From: Symploca sp. SIO1C2
GTDB lineage: Bacteria; Cyanobacteriota; Cyanobacteriia; Cyanobacteriales; Coleofasciculaceae
DNA length: 64,000 nt
Assembly (NCBI GenBank): GCA_010672925.1
Contig: JAAHFP010000034.1
Location: 1 to 64,000 of the forward strand
Direction: 5' to 3'
Positions 53,396-63,073 of the stretch are shown in pieces. The notes under the pieces were generated by a model. The model was not told the origin of the DNA and made no database searches. It saw nothing but the letters and a program-made list of their open reading frames with translations. Position 1 is the first letter of the stretch. Each line of letters opens with the position of its first letter. The translations under genes and the position numbers were made by a program.

Positions 53396-53557
53396 AAAAC
53401 ACCTACCACCTACCACCTACCACCTACCACCTACTACCTAACACCTACTACCTAACACCTACCACCTAACACCTACTACCTAACACCTACTACCTAACAC
53501 CTACCACCTAACACCTACCACCTACCACCTACCACCTACCACCTAACACCTAACACC
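53396..53557. repeat. Long CTACCAC/CTAACAC heptamer array
   Basis: About 22 units of a 7-base repeat, ending over the 3' end of the amidohydrolase gene, whose last codons (G-V-R-C and the TAG stop) are read from the repeat itself. A GGGGAAT heptamer tract precedes it at 53328-53357. Confidence 0.92.
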
Positions 53558-54445
53558 ATAAATCTCAAATGCATTTTCCCGCAAAATCCGGTTCGGCTGG
53601 ATAATTCTGCCGTTGATAGGTTCTTGACAAACAAGATTAGCAAGTTGGTGAGTGAATTCTAGTGCAGATTTCACATCAGGATAGATTTGACGGTAAGTTT
53701 CTCCTGAAGCTCGATGATTCCCTACATTGGGTGCATCAGTTGCTTCCAGTATAATCTTGTCATCTCCTACTTTTTCGATAAGCCGCCGGACAAACGGAAC
53801 AACAGCTTCAGGATTTACATCAGTGCGATAGCCTGGTCCTTTGAAGTAGACATTTCCACGACTCGCAGCTAGTTCCAGCAACTCTTCATAACCACCCATC
53901 TCGGACTTTATTCCCCAAGAAAATGCCCCTAAGTGATCCACTCCAATGGTAATCTCCGGTGGAATTAGGCGTATCGACTCCAGCAAGATTGTCGGTGCAG
54001 TAGCCAAGAGTAAGACATGTTGACGGTTTTTGCTGATCTGCCGAAACAATTCCTGCCACTCAGAAGCATTAGGATCAAACTGAGCCTTCAATTGTTCCAC
54101 CGGAGTATCCCACAACAGGAAGCGCACTCCCTGAACCTGAGGGTGATCCAATTGACCATCATATGCATGTTGGGGGTCTGCATTCAAAAATCCCAGCATT
54201 TTGATCTCCCCATACTGTTGCTTTAAGTTTGTCATCTCCTCGAAGGAATCAAATACATGTTGTGCATTGGGGAAGATGCTCATATACACCGAGATTATCA
54301 GGCGAATCTCACCCAGCTTTGCCATTTCCTTGAGGTGGTGTCCCAGGGTGTAATCAGGAGAATGGGAATAACCAGGGGGAATCGAAGCCTGCTGCAAATC
54401 CTTGTGGGAATAAAAATGAACGTGTGTGTCAATTATTTCTGACAT
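53543..54445 (-). CDS. Amidohydrolase family TIM-barrel protein
   Basis: 300-residue metal-dependent hydrolase of the amidohydrolase-2 type. The first metal-binding motif is IDTHVHFYS (5-12); ITIGVDHLGAF, VYFKGPGYR and the late KIILEATDAPNVG correspond to the usual metal and catalytic strands. Substrate unknown; relatives act on dicarboxylic-acid lactones or similar small molecules. The C-terminus runs into the heptamer array, so the last four residues may differ from the ancestral protein. Confidence 0.88.
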   Translation of the reverse strand: MSEIIDTHVHFYSHKDLQQASIPPGYSHSPDYTLGHHLKEMAKLGEIRLIISVYMSIFPNAQHVFDSFEEMTNLKQQYGEIKMLGFLNADPQHAYDGQLDHPQVQGVRFLLWDTPVEQLKAQFDPNASEWQELFRQISKNRQHVLLLATAPTILLESIRLIPPEITIGVDHLGAFSWGIKSEMGGYEELLELAASRGNVYFKGPGYRTDVNPEAVVPFVRRLIEKVGDDKIILEATDAPNVGNHRASGETYRQIYPDVKSALEFTHQLANLVCQEPINGRIIQPNRILRENAFEIYGVRC

Positions 54446-54507
54446 TATTCAAAAGCTGTTATATCAAATCCGGTGGAATAGTTACACTTTGGTGACAACA
54501 GGCACCA

Positions 54508-54614
54508 ACCCGCTCCTCCGCTCCTCTGCTCCTCTGCTCCTCCGCTCCCCACCCTTTTTTTCCCTCACCCCATCTTCTCTCACCTCCTGCCTCCTGCCTC
54601 CTGCCTTCTGCTTC
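54508..54614. repeat. Short tandem repeats (CTCCTCTG octamers and CTGCCTC heptamers)
   Basis: CTCCTCTG-type units at 54508-54545 and CTGCCTC-type units at 54583-54612, in the gap between the permease and amidohydrolase genes. The octamer type recurs at 55544-55582. Confidence 0.8.
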
Positions 54615-54618
54615 CTAT

Positions 54619-55503
54619 CTATTTCTCCTGACGCAATCGGGGATTAATCAACTCACTCAACCCCTCTCCGAATAAAGACAAACCTACTACCATCAGGGTC
54701 ATAGCTAAACCAGGAAATAAAGCTGTCCACCAAACCCCAGTAGGTAAAGCATCCAAAGCTAGTCGTAAATCATGACCCCATTCTGGCGTCTGTTCTGGCA
54801 ATCCTAGTCCCAAAAATCCCAAACCTCCTAAAATCAAAATAGCATCAGCAGCATTGAGGGTAAATAACACCGGCACACTGGGAATAACATTGAGAAAGAG
54901 GTAGCGAGACAATACCCGATTAGTAGAAGCTCCCATTGCTTGTGCTGCTTCGATGAAGAGTTCTGTTTTCACACTAGCAGTGTGGTTGCGTACTACTCGA
55001 TAGTACTGGGGTACATAGGCAATACTCAATGCGATCGCGGCGTTAACTATTCCTCTTCCTACCACAAATGCTAGAGTTACCGATAGCAGCAGTCCTGGTA
55101 GAGTATAGATTGTATCCATCAAAAATACTAACACCCGGTCTAGTTTCCCCCCCAGGTAACCACTAACTAAGCCTAGGGGAACACCGATAACTAGACTCAT
55201 AGTCGTGGCGAGTATGACTACCTGGAAAGCTGCTTGGGAACCGAATAGAGTACGGGAGAAAACATCATAACCTTGGCGACTTGTACCAAACCAGTACTGT
55301 CCATTTGGTGGTTGATGAATCGGGTTACTGAGGGATTCGGTAGGGTTTTGCAGCCATCCCCAAGCCTGGAAAGTAGGAGCGAGAAGAGCTACTATCAGAA
55401 AGAGAATGGTGATTACTAGTCCCACTGCCATTAGCCGCATCGAAAGGTTAGGACTTGTTAGTAGTTGCAAGAAGTGGGGTAATGGTTTTTTGATTAAGGT
55501 CAT
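54619..55503 (-). CDS. ABC transporter permease, OppC/DppC type
   Basis: 294-residue inner-membrane permease from ATG 55503 (MTLIKKPLPHFLQLL). The preferred start avoids a 39-residue extension read from the CTCCTCTG octamer repeat. About six transmembrane helices are seen, with the EAA-type loop EAAQAMGASTNRVLSRYLFLNV that contacts the ATPase and the ending GEGLSELINPRLRQ typical of OppC/DppC. The solute-binding protein at 37861-39816 belongs to the same transporter class but is 15 kb away; no ATPase or OppB is adjacent. Confidence 0.9.
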   Translation of the reverse strand: MTLIKKPLPHFLQLLTSPNLSMRLMAVGLVITILFLIVALLAPTFQAWGWLQNPTESLSNPIHQPPNGQYWFGTSRQGYDVFSRTLFGSQAAFQVVILATTMSLVIGVPLGLVSGYLGGKLDRVLVFLMDTIYTLPGLLLSVTLAFVVGRGIVNAAIALSIAYVPQYYRVVRNHTASVKTELFIEAAQAMGASTNRVLSRYLFLNVIPSVPVLFTLNAADAILILGGLGFLGLGLPEQTPEWGHDLRLALDALPTGVWWTALFPGLAMTLMVVGLSLFGEGLSELINPRLRQEK

Positions 55504-55847
55504 ATTAACGGAGAAGCTGCTGCACGGGTGAGCGAAAAAAAGGGTGGGGAGCAGAGGAGCAGAGGAGCAGAGGAGCGGAGGAAGAAGAGAGAACTGATAA
55601 TGTTTGGATACAAAGCTCAAGAAATCCCACCCAAAATTTCACCTCACCCCTGCTGCACAAAGACAGTGTTAGGTATTGGGTAATGTAGTAGTCGCCAGGG
55701 TGGTTAAGACATTCTCAGGTAAGGCAAGTTAACAAGGGGCTGCCATCCCCTTGTCCTAATCCCCTTGGCGGTTGCTATAGTTTTATACCAAATAACTCAA
55801 TTCGCTCCTACAAATTTAAATTTTATTCTTCATTCCCCATTCCTGAT
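55504..55847. other. Intergenic region with dispersed repeats
   Basis: Holds the CTCCTCTG-type octamer tract (55544-55582), the TTGTCCTAATCCCCTTGGC...GCTATAG repeat (55751-55780) also found at 46251-46280, and an ATACCAAATAAC end. No gene recognised. The octamer tract lies just upstream of the permease start and is translated only if the longer reading is used. Confidence 0.6.
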
Positions 55848-57020
55848 CTACTCGATCGCTTTTCCATCCTTATCAAACAGATATAATTTACTAGTATTCA
55901 CCGCTAACTTGAGTCGAGCACCGGTGTAGACATCTGGGGAGGAAGGCACACGGGCAATCAAAACAGAATTTTCCTCTTCCTCGGAGCTATCTGCTGCAGC
56001 TTCATTATGAGAGTCTTCTACTTCCACTCTAGATACAGGGGCGTCAAAATAGACAATCATTTCATGACCAAGGGCTTCTACTGATTCCACTTCTACTTCA
56101 AGACAGCAATCTGGGGAGATATTGGCATCAGGGAGAGAAAAAGCTTCTGGACGCAAACCAGCAAGAATGGGTCGTTTAACATATTGCGGTAATTGAGAGT
56201 ACTTGTCTAGTAATTCCTGCTCCAGCACCAAATGCTTACCTGCCATCTCAATAGTAAAAGTACCACTTTCTGTTTTTTGCAATTGGCTCTGAAAGATATT
56301 CATCGCCGGAGAGCCAATGAAACTAGCGACAAACACATTGGCCGGATGCTCGTAAAGTTCTTGAGGAGGAGCAATTTGTTGCAGTTGACCTGTTCGCATC
56401 ACCGCCACACGATCGCCCATAGTCATTGCTTCTACTTGGTCGTGAGTGACATAGATCATAGTGGTTTTCATCTCACGTTGCAATTGGGCAATTTCTGTAC
56501 GGATTTGCACCCGCATCTTGGCATCTAAATTAGACAACGGTTCATCCATGAGAAACACCGATGGATCTCTAACTATGGCTCTTCCCATTGCTACCCGCTG
56601 TCGCTGCCCCCCAGATAGAGCCTTGGGTCTGCGCTCCAAGAGCTTCTCCAACCCCAGCTTTTGGGCTGCGCCTTTGATGCGCTTTTGTCTTTCATTTGTG
56701 GGTATTTTCATCATGCGCAGAGGAAATTCCAAATTCTGCTTTACCGTCATGTGGGGGTAAAGAGCATAATTCTGAAACACCATTGCCACATTACGCTGTT
56801 GAGGAGTTTGATTATTTACTACCTCACCACCAATAATCAACTTGCCTGCGCTAATCTCTTCCAAACCGGCTAGCATCCTCATGGCAGTGGACTTACCACA
56901 ACCAGAAGGACCAACAAACACCAGAAACTCTCCATCTTCAATGGCTAAGCACAGGTCTTTAATCGCAGTGTAGCCATTGGGATAAACTTTGAAAACATGA
57001 GCAAATTCGACAGATGACAT
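55848..57020 (-). CDS. Sugar ABC transporter ATPase (MalK/UgpC type)
   Basis: 390-residue ATPase: Walker [19 protein letters not shown]-loop [10 protein letters not shown], signature [16 protein letters not shown], Walker [15 protein letters not shown] and switch histidine [13 protein letters not shown]. The C-terminal regulatory (TOBE/OB) region from ~240 follows the MalK/UgpC pattern and has an acidic insert ([12 protein letters not shown]). It energises the permeases at 58632 and 59728; a TnpB gene separates it from them. Confidence 0.95.
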   Translation of the reverse strand: MSSVEFAHVFKVYPNGYTAIKDLCLAIEDGEFLVFVGPSGCGKSTAMRMLAGLEEISAGKLIIGGEVVNNQTPQQRNVAMVFQNYALYPHMTVKQNLEFPLRMMKIPTNERQKRIKGAAQKLGLEKLLERRPKALSGGQRQRVAMGRAIVRDPSVFLMDEPLSNLDAKMRVQIRTEIAQLQREMKTTMIYVTHDQVEAMTMGDRVAVMRTGQLQQIAPPQELYEHPANVFVASFIGSPAMNIFQSQLQKTESGTFTIEMAGKHLVLEQELLDKYSQLPQYVKRPILAGLRPEAFSLPDANISPDCCLEVEVESVEALGHEMIVYFDAPVSRVEVEDSHNEAAADSSEEEENSVLIARVPSSPDVYTGARLKLAVNTSKLYLFDKDGKAIE

Positions 57021-57149
57021 AGTGATAAGTAATAAATAATTAAGAGGGAATGGGAGATGAATTGAGAATTAAGAATTGAGAATTGAGAATGGGGAACTAG
57101 CAATAGGCAATTAGGGTATAGGGTACAGGGTATATAGCGTTACTTATTG

Positions 57150-58400
57150 TTATGAAGTACAGTGACATACTCCCACACTTCCCGATCGGGTAAGTGTAGG
57201 CTTCTCAGTGACTCCCGGTATTCCGTCGGACATTAACTGAGCTTTAAGAACGGGATGCCCCACCGCTCTATTTTTGATGTTGATAGCTGCATTGTGATCT
57301 CGATCTAGACTGCACCCACAATTAGGGCAATTGTGCCAGCGAATATGCAGCTTTTTTGGTACTTTCTCTCCACAACTGGAGCACTCAAGTGAAGTATTGT
57401 GAGCACTTACTGGGACAACCAACAAACCAGCTTTCTCGGCTTTGTTTGTCAGTATCGACAGAAAGTTTGACCACCCAGCATCCAACACCGACTTAGCCAA
57501 TTTGGTACGAGCAAGACCTTTGATGTTTAAATCTTCATGAGCAATAACATCATATTGTGACAACAATTGATTGGCTGTTTTGAAGTGGAAATCTTTACGT
57601 TTATCAGCTACTTTTTGGTGTTGCAATGAGAGCAGTTTAATAGCCTTGAGCCTACGACTACCACCCTTTTGGCGTCGCGACACCCTTTTCTGAATAAGTC
57701 GTAATCTTTTTTGAGCTTTACGGTAGTGTTGAGGAATTGCGACTGTTTCACCATTGGAAGTTGTCAAGAATTCCTTTAAACCCACATCAATCCCTGTTAT
57801 TGAGTCAAGATTAATATCAGGTTTAATTTCCGGAATAGTCTTGTCTTCGAGTGAAAGTGTGACGTAAAATCCATCAGCCTTTTTGCTGATAGAAACTGTC
57901 TTGATTTTAAACCCATCAGGTATGGGACGGTGAACTATGACCTTTATCTTGCCCAACTTAGGAAGGTTGATTTTCTTACCCTGTAGGCAGTCTTGCTTAA
58001 TTTGAGGATAAGTAAAGGTTCTGTAACGGCTCAGTGGCTTGAACCTAGGTCTACCACTTCTTTTTCCGTTACTATCTCCCTTCAAAAATCTCTCAAAGGT
58101 TAGCTTAACTCTTTTGACTACATCCTGTAAAACTTGAGAATAAATATCTTTGTACCAAGGTCTATCTTTCTTGAGCTGAGGTAAGGTTTTCTTTTGAGAA
58201 TAGTAGTCAGGATTAATCCTGAGTTCTGGTAGGTGACATACCAAAGGACAGGCATTAACCGGTGAGCGATTTTTTTCATACCAGTTAAATCTATCCGCCA
58301 GTAGATAATTGTATTGAGCGCACAACATTGTTAACCATCTGTCAATTTCAGCTGCTTGTTGCCGAGATGGACGCAATCTATATTGATAGGCTGTTCTCAT
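57150..58400 (-). CDS. tnpB: TnpB, IS200/IS605-family RNA-guided nuclease
   Basis: 416-residue TnpB (OrfB). The RuvC-like catalytic residues D205 (TGIDVGLK), E289 (AHEDLN) and D368 (DRDHNAA) and the zinc-ribbon cysteines C340, C343, C358 and C361 are all intact, so it may be active. In known systems the guide RNA is encoded at the 3' end of tnpB and extends beyond it; the hairpin-rich stretch around 57140-57200 is the candidate here. No tnpA (Y1 transposase) is adjacent, so it is a lone IS607/IS605-type tnpB. Boundaries of the element could not be defined. Confidence 0.94.
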   Translation of the reverse strand: MRTAYQYRLRPSRQQAAEIDRWLTMLCAQYNYLLADRFNWYEKNRSPVNACPLVCHLPELRINPDYYSQKKTLPQLKKDRPWYKDIYSQVLQDVVKRVKLTFERFLKGDSNGKRSGRPRFKPLSRYRTFTYPQIKQDCLQGKKINLPKLGKIKVIVHRPIPDGFKIKTVSISKKADGFYVTLSLEDKTIPEIKPDINLDSITGIDVGLKEFLTTSNGETVAIPQHYRKAQKRLRLIQKRVSRRQKGGSRRLKAIKLLSLQHQKVADKRKDFHFKTANQLLSQYDVIAHEDLNIKGLARTKLAKSVLDAGWSNFLSILTNKAEKAGLLVVPVSAHNTSLECSSCGEKVPKKLHIRWHNCPNCGCSLDRDHNAAINIKNRAVGHPVLKAQLMSDGIPGVTEKPTLTRSGSVGVCHCTS

Positions 58401-58481
58401 GGCAAATCACCTCCCTTGTTATTCTACCATTTCCGACAATTAATATTCAGTATAAATCGATTGTCACTGTTCGCCATTCAT

Positions 58482-58512
58482 CCCACGCTTACCCTACGGG
58501 TTAAGACGTGGG
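58482..58512. repeat. Hairpin upstream of tnpB
   Basis: CCCACGCTTACCC...GGGTTAAGACGTGGG, an imperfect stem of ~13 bp. It lies ~80 bases upstream of tnpB and may be the left-end hairpin of the element or a dispersed palindrome. Confidence 0.5.
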
Positions 58513-58544
58513 GCGTAGGAGCGATTGATGCTAAAACCTCAAAT

Positions 58545-58574
58545 TCCCCCTTGAAAAGGGGGATGCGAGGGGGA
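58545..58574. repeat. CCCCCTTGAAAAGGGGG palindrome
   Basis: C5 and G5 arms around TTGAAAA, followed by another GGGGG. A common short palindrome in such genomes. It lies just past the second sugar permease gene on its strand and could serve as a transcript end or mark the insertion site of the tnpB element. Confidence 0.6.
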
Positions 58575-58631
58575 TAGAAATAATTGAGATGGATGTAAGA
58601 AGTACACCCTACACCCTTACTCCGAAATAGT

Positions 58632-59621
58632 TCAGCCTTTAGTTCCTGTAGCTGCAACACCTTGGACAAACCACTTCTGGAACAGTAAGAAAATAATCAA
58701 AATTGGTGCTACCATCATCACACCGAAAGCCATAATATCTCCCCATTGTAACGGTGGCAAGGTCTGGAAGGAAGCGATCGCTACTGGTAAGGGACGAACT
58801 GTTTCATCAATAGTAACCATCAGTGGCCAGAGAAAGGAACCCCATTGAGTCAAGAAGGTAAGAATGGCAACGCTAGCAAAGACTGGTTTAGATACGGGAA
58901 CAATAATTTCCCAGAAGATGCGTATCGTGCTAGCACCATCTACTCGGGCTGCTTCTTCCAATTCTTTGGGCAGAGCAATAAAGAAAGTGTAAAACAGATA
59001 GATCGAGAAGGCATTGGCAATGAAAGGAATAATTTGCACAATGTAGGTATTGCGCCAACCTATCATTGCCATTTGGAAAAATAAGGGAACAGCGATCGCT
59101 TCAAAGGGGATAATCATCAAAGCCAGTACCAGCATTAACAGCCAGTCTCTACCCCGCCAGCGCAAACGAGCCAAAGCGTAACCGGCTAAGGAATTAACTG
59201 CTAGCCCAGCCAGGACAATAGTACCGGTAATAAAGATGGAGTTTAAGAAAAAGCGACCAAAATTAACTCGTTCAAAGACATCTCTATAGTTTTGCCAACT
59301 AATCTCTGTTGGGATAAAAGCCTTGATGGTACCAGCTTCCGCTAAGACTAAGTTGTCTGGCTTGAAGCTGCCAACAATCATAAAGACAATTGGTGCGATA
59401 AACAATAATGCCAAGAAGGTAAGAAAGAGATAACTACCAACAGTGTTGAGTAATTTTTGGTTTTTACTTTTTTGAGATATGGTTTGATTCAGAATTTGGG
59501 ACTTAGGATTTGTAACTGGGGACTTGGAAATTGGAGCCTGGGATTTGGGAATGGGAAATGAGGTTGGGGCAATGGTAAATGGGGTTTGGGCAATAGTCAA
59601 TTGGGAATTGGTAGTTTTCAT
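58632..59621 (-). CDS. Sugar ABC transporter permease (MalG type)
   Basis: 329-residue permease with about six transmembrane helices from residue ~58 on and the EAA-type motif ELEEAARVDGASTIRIFWEIIVPVSKPV. The first ~57 residues are low-complexity (Pro/Ser/Thr/Asn/Gln with PKSQAPISKSPVTNPKSQ) and are read from AATTGGGA-like simple repeats, so they were probably acquired recently; such tails are absent in ordinary MalG proteins. Located downstream of the MalF-type gene with a ~106-base gap. Confidence 0.93.
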   Translation of the reverse strand: MKTTNSQLTIAQTPFTIAPTSFPIPKSQAPISKSPVTNPKSQILNQTISQKSKNQKLLNTVGSYLFLTFLALLFIAPIVFMIVGSFKPDNLVLAEAGTIKAFIPTEISWQNYRDVFERVNFGRFFLNSIFITGTIVLAGLAVNSLAGYALARLRWRGRDWLLMLVLALMIIPFEAIAVPLFFQMAMIGWRNTYIVQIIPFIANAFSIYLFYTFFIALPKELEEAARVDGASTIRIFWEIIVPVSKPVFASVAILTFLTQWGSFLWPLMVTIDETVRPLPVAIASFQTLPPLQWGDIMAFGVMMVAPILIIFLLFQKWFVQGVAATGTKG

Positions 59622-59727
59622 CTTTCGTTAAGTTCACAATAAGTCAATCAGTCAGAGTCATTTATTAAGTCATGACAATCTTCACCTCCTTACCAAGGGA
59701 TAATGGATAATTAATCAATCCGATACA

Positions 59728-60627
59728 TTACTCGAAAGCTCTTTCTTCCTTAATCAGTAACCTTTGTACAATCGTAATTGTCAGTACAATTAGGAAAAAC
59801 ACTACTGTCATCGCCGCGCCTTTGGCCATTTTCTGCTGTTCAAAGGCAATCTTGACTGCTTCATACATCACCGTAGTTGTCGCGTCATTGGGACCACCTT
59901 GGGTCATAATTTCTACTTGGTCAAATAAGCGGAAAGCCAAGACAGAAGTCACCAACATCACAAAGATGAGGGTATTGCGCAGCTGAGGTAAGGTGACATG
60001 AAAAAATTGATTCCACTTATTGCTACCATCAATAGCGGCTGCTTCATATAATACTGAGGGAATCGACTGTAACCCTGCCAGGATAATTACCATTTGGAAT
60101 CCCATGCCCTGCCAGAGAGATAACAGGATAATTGACGGTAAAGCTAGCATGGGGTCGTGGAGAAAGTCTTTCGGAGTCCACAAACCCAAGGTAACAAATT
60201 TGAGGAAAGCATTCATCAACCCATTAGCATTAGGAGCATAGACAAGAGTCCAAACTACTGCGACTAAAGACATTGGGAATACTACTGGCATGAAGAACAG
60301 AGTGCGAAACACCGCCATAGCTTTAAGAGGACGGTTGAGCAGTAAAGCTAGTCCCAAAGCTAATGCTGTTTGCACTGGTACGATTACTAGAGCAAATAGA
60401 CCATTATTGAGTAAAGCATGAAAAAAAGTAGGGTCACTAAAAATTCTTCTGTACTGTTCAAAACCTACCCACTTCATTGGCAAGGGCGAACCAAGTCGCA
60501 GATTAGTAAACGACAGTACTACTGCCAAGGCAAAAGGTAAAGCGACAAACAGAAATAATCCTGCCATAGCCGGTGCTGCCATGGTCAGTGCCGTGGATGT
60601 ATCATCTTTTGATTGGTGATTAGTCAT
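59728..60627 (-). CDS. Sugar ABC transporter permease (MalF type)
   Basis: 299-residue inner-membrane permease with six predicted helices. The EAA motif YEAAAIDGSNKWNQFFHVTLPQLRNTL and the following VTSVLAFRLFDQVEIMTQGGP are typical of the MalF/UgpA class. The first of two permeases in the carbohydrate transporter; binding protein upstream, MalG-type permease downstream. Confidence 0.94.
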   Translation of the reverse strand: MTNHQSKDDTSTALTMAAPAMAGLFLFVALPFALAVVLSFTNLRLGSPLPMKWVGFEQYRRIFSDPTFFHALLNNGLFALVIVPVQTALALGLALLLNRPLKAMAVFRTLFFMPVVFPMSLVAVVWTLVYAPNANGLMNAFLKFVTLGLWTPKDFLHDPMLALPSIILLSLWQGMGFQMVIILAGLQSIPSVLYEAAAIDGSNKWNQFFHVTLPQLRNTLIFVMLVTSVLAFRLFDQVEIMTQGGPNDATTTVMYEAVKIAFEQQKMAKGAAMTVVFFLIVLTITIVQRLLIKEERAFE

Positions 60628-60804
60628 TGGTTTAAGTTTTCGCGTTTCGGTAATCTTGCCATGAGATACCTAACCCAATCAGAACGTTTTATAGCGCACT
60701 TTTTGGTTTCGCGGACAAATTTCTCTAAGTTTTAGCTTAACATTTTGTCAATTATTCATTGACGAGTCAAAAACAAGGGAAAAAGAGGACAAGAAAATCT
60801 GTAA

Positions 60805-60933
60805 ATGGGACAAACTATCCGTCAAAATCAATTTGACACAGTACAAGGGCAGTCGGAGGTCAAACCTGTTGTCAGTGGTCAACGTATTCAAAATGGTCTA
60901 TATCAAACAAACACTGGCAAAACAATCAACTAG
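60805..60933 (+). CDS. Possible 42-residue small protein
   Basis: An ATG-started open stretch rich in Q, N, T and G (MGQTIRQNQFDTVQGQSEVK...). No clear ribosome-binding site, no recognised family, and it is opposite in strand to the flanking operon. It could be chance; kept because the gap is otherwise empty and the composition is protein-like. Confidence 0.2.
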   Translation: MGQTIRQNQFDTVQGQSEVKPVVSGQRIQNGLYQTNTGKTIN

Positions 60934-61439
60934 CTACACCAATGGCATGCTGAATATAGCCACAAAAACAATGCAATAATGCTTCTGGGGCAATAGAAGA
61001 ATTGCCATTTACCCGGAATAGTTTGAGGACAAGGTCGCTTATGAGATTACAAACTCTACTTTTCCCCGTCGTGAGCTAACGGGAACTCTTAGCATTGCTG
61101 CCAATGCTTCCTCTTTTTCGTTAACAAACCTTACAATCAGCTATCTCTGACGAGCAATAATTAAACCGATTAACCGTTGGATAAAACTAATTAATGAGCC
61201 TAATTTAGCTGACCCTAGAAGGCTAGATATTGCCTAGAAATACTAGGTGCTTAAACCTATTGCATTTTCAATGCTATTGAAACCTTATTGATTATTATAA
61301 CAAAGTTGTCCTTTAAACCAATTTTTTTATTTAAATGTCTACTAATAACTAGTTTTGTTGATTTTTATTAAGTACTGTTAAAACTATTTAATATTTACTA
61401 GTTTTATACTAATTTTATGAAATTCCGCTACACATCAAA
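60934..61439. other. Long intergenic region between sugar binding protein and permeases
   Basis: Together with 60628-60804 this forms an ~850-base gap inside the transporter cluster. It is AT-rich toward 61280-61430 with no recognised gene or repeat. It may hold a second promoter for the permeases. Confidence 0.5.
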
Positions 61440-61463
61440 CCCCCCAAACCTGAGCAAGGGGGG
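61440..61463 (-). terminator. Hairpin after the sugar-binding-protein gene
   Basis: CCCCCC and GGGGGG arms 12 bases apart, 15 bases past the stop codon, followed on the minus strand only by TTTGATG rather than a long T-run. In sugar-transporter operons such hairpins lower expression of the permeases relative to the binding protein. Weak terminator at best. Confidence 0.5.
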
Positions 61464-61477
61464 AACAAGATCAGCGC

Positions 61478-62779
61478 TTATAGTTGTTGACAAATTGAAG
61501 TAATTGCAGAGGGATAGCCTTCGTTATCCTTAATGTCTTCGTCGATAGCAGCAGCAGCTTTGTTTAAAGCTGTTTCCACCTCTGTGCCGTGACGAATGTC
61601 AGCAAAGGCTTCCTGAAAGACAGAGGTAATAACTGGGTAAGCTGGAGTTTGGGGACGAGGTACGCTCTTTCCCGTCAATAGCTGAGATGAAAATAGGCGC
61701 AACGGACCACCTTCGGCGTAAAGTGGAGATTGATCGATCGCAGTTTTAGTACCAGGCACAGCTCCGTTGGCATTCGTCATGGCTAATACTTGATCAGTTT
61801 GCAAGAGGAATTCCAAAAACTGCATAGCCGCTTTGGGGTTTAAAGATTTGCTGGTAATTCCCCAATTCCAGGAACCTTGACCAGTTTTTGACCCTTCCCC
61901 AAAATTAGGTAGAGGCAACAATACCACATCATCCCCAACTGCTTTGAGATAATCTTGATAAGCCCAGTGGCCTACCCAGGATAAAGCCACTCTTCCTTCA
62001 GTAAAGGCGGCGTCATCAATATTGGGGTCTACATACCCTTGCTGTAGCCAAGACTGTAATTCTTGCATTGCAGCTACCGCTGGCTTGCCATTGATTACAC
62101 CATCAGCTGATTGGTAATCACTGCGATTAATCAGATCACCTCCTGGTGACTGTAGGATAGGAGAGAAGCCATAGGTAAACCACTCTCCTCGATAGTTAAG
62201 TTTCAAGTCGAGAATTTGACCATCCGGGTCTTGTTGGGCAAGGTTGGCAAGGATTTCTTGAAATTCTTCAGCAGTCCAAGCATCTTCATTACCTTGAGGA
62301 ATGCGAGCTCCAGCTGCTTGCAACTTGCTGCGGTTACCATAAAGACCAAGTCCAGAGTCGAAAGTACCCAGGGAATAAAGACAGTCGTGGTAAGTACCCT
62401 GTTTAATAATCGAAGGTAGTAGATCCTGGCGTAGCTCTGGTGTTAGCATTCCGTCTAGGGGAATAAGGTTGCCCTGCCAAACATAGTTGTAGACAAAAGG
62501 GCCATCAAATTCCAGCACATCGGGCAAATCCCCAGAAACCGCTGCTGCTTGGACTTGGGAGTTATAGGAACCTTCCGGGAGGAATTTGAGCTCAACGGTA
62601 ACATCCTGCTGGGAAGCGTTGAAACTTTGTACCTGTTGCTCAATGGTTTGGCGCTCTGCTTGAGGACCAGAGTGAGCCCAAACTTGGATAGTGTTCTGGA
62701 AATCAGTCTTTTGACACCCACCCAAAAACAAAAGCAATGCTGTTAGTAGGCTGAGCCAGCGCCATTTTTTCAAAATCAT
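61478..62779 (-). CDS. Sugar ABC transporter solute-binding lipoprotein
   Basis: 433-residue family 1 solute-binding protein. A lipoprotein signal (LLTALLLFLGGC, C at ~22) anchors it outside the membrane. The mature part has the usual opening IQVWAHSGPQAERQTIEQQVQSFNASQ and LPDVLEFDGPFVYNYVWQGNLIPLDG, and a late GSWNWGITSKS segment. With the two permeases and the ATPase it forms a carbohydrate importer (CUT1 type). The sugar cannot be told; glucosylglycerol or disaccharides are usual in cyanobacteria. Confidence 0.93.
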   Translation of the reverse strand: MILKKWRWLSLLTALLLFLGGCQKTDFQNTIQVWAHSGPQAERQTIEQQVQSFNASQQDVTVELKFLPEGSYNSQVQAAAVSGDLPDVLEFDGPFVYNYVWQGNLIPLDGMLTPELRQDLLPSIIKQGTYHDCLYSLGTFDSGLGLYGNRSKLQAAGARIPQGNEDAWTAEEFQEILANLAQQDPDGQILDLKLNYRGEWFTYGFSPILQSPGGDLINRSDYQSADGVINGKPAVAAMQELQSWLQQGYVDPNIDDAAFTEGRVALSWVGHWAYQDYLKAVGDDVVLLPLPNFGEGSKTGQGSWNWGITSKSLNPKAAMQFLEFLLQTDQVLAMTNANGAVPGTKTAIDQSPLYAEGGPLRLFSSQLLTGKSVPRPQTPAYPVITSVFQEAFADIRHGTEVETALNKAAAAIDEDIKDNEGYPSAITSICQQL

Positions 62780-63073
62780 GATTTAGTTATTTGTCAAGTT
62801 TCAACTACTCAAGTGTTATTAGTACAAAGAATGCTCTGACTAATAACAAAGAACCCAAAATACCACGTTATGCAAGTCGTGGGATAAGTTTAGTCACTAG
62901 GGTTATCTGTAGACGCGAATGACCGCAGAGGTTTTTCACTCTCTTTATCTCTATCATACCAAATTAGGGATACCTCCCCTTTATTTAATATCCAAGAATC
63001 ATAAGTTAAAAATGCTAGACAAAGAGTTAAATAGATTTAAAATAAAAAAATACAGTTGAACTGAAAGCCAGTT

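Noticed and set aside
53396-53557. CRISPR-like appearance of the repeat array
   Set aside because: Unit is only 7 bases with no spacers and no cas genes nearby; it is a short tandem repeat.
60628-61439. tRNA or small RNA gene in the long gap of the sugar transporter cluster
   Set aside because: No cloverleaf, conserved T-arm or strong hairpin with T-tract could be found by eye.
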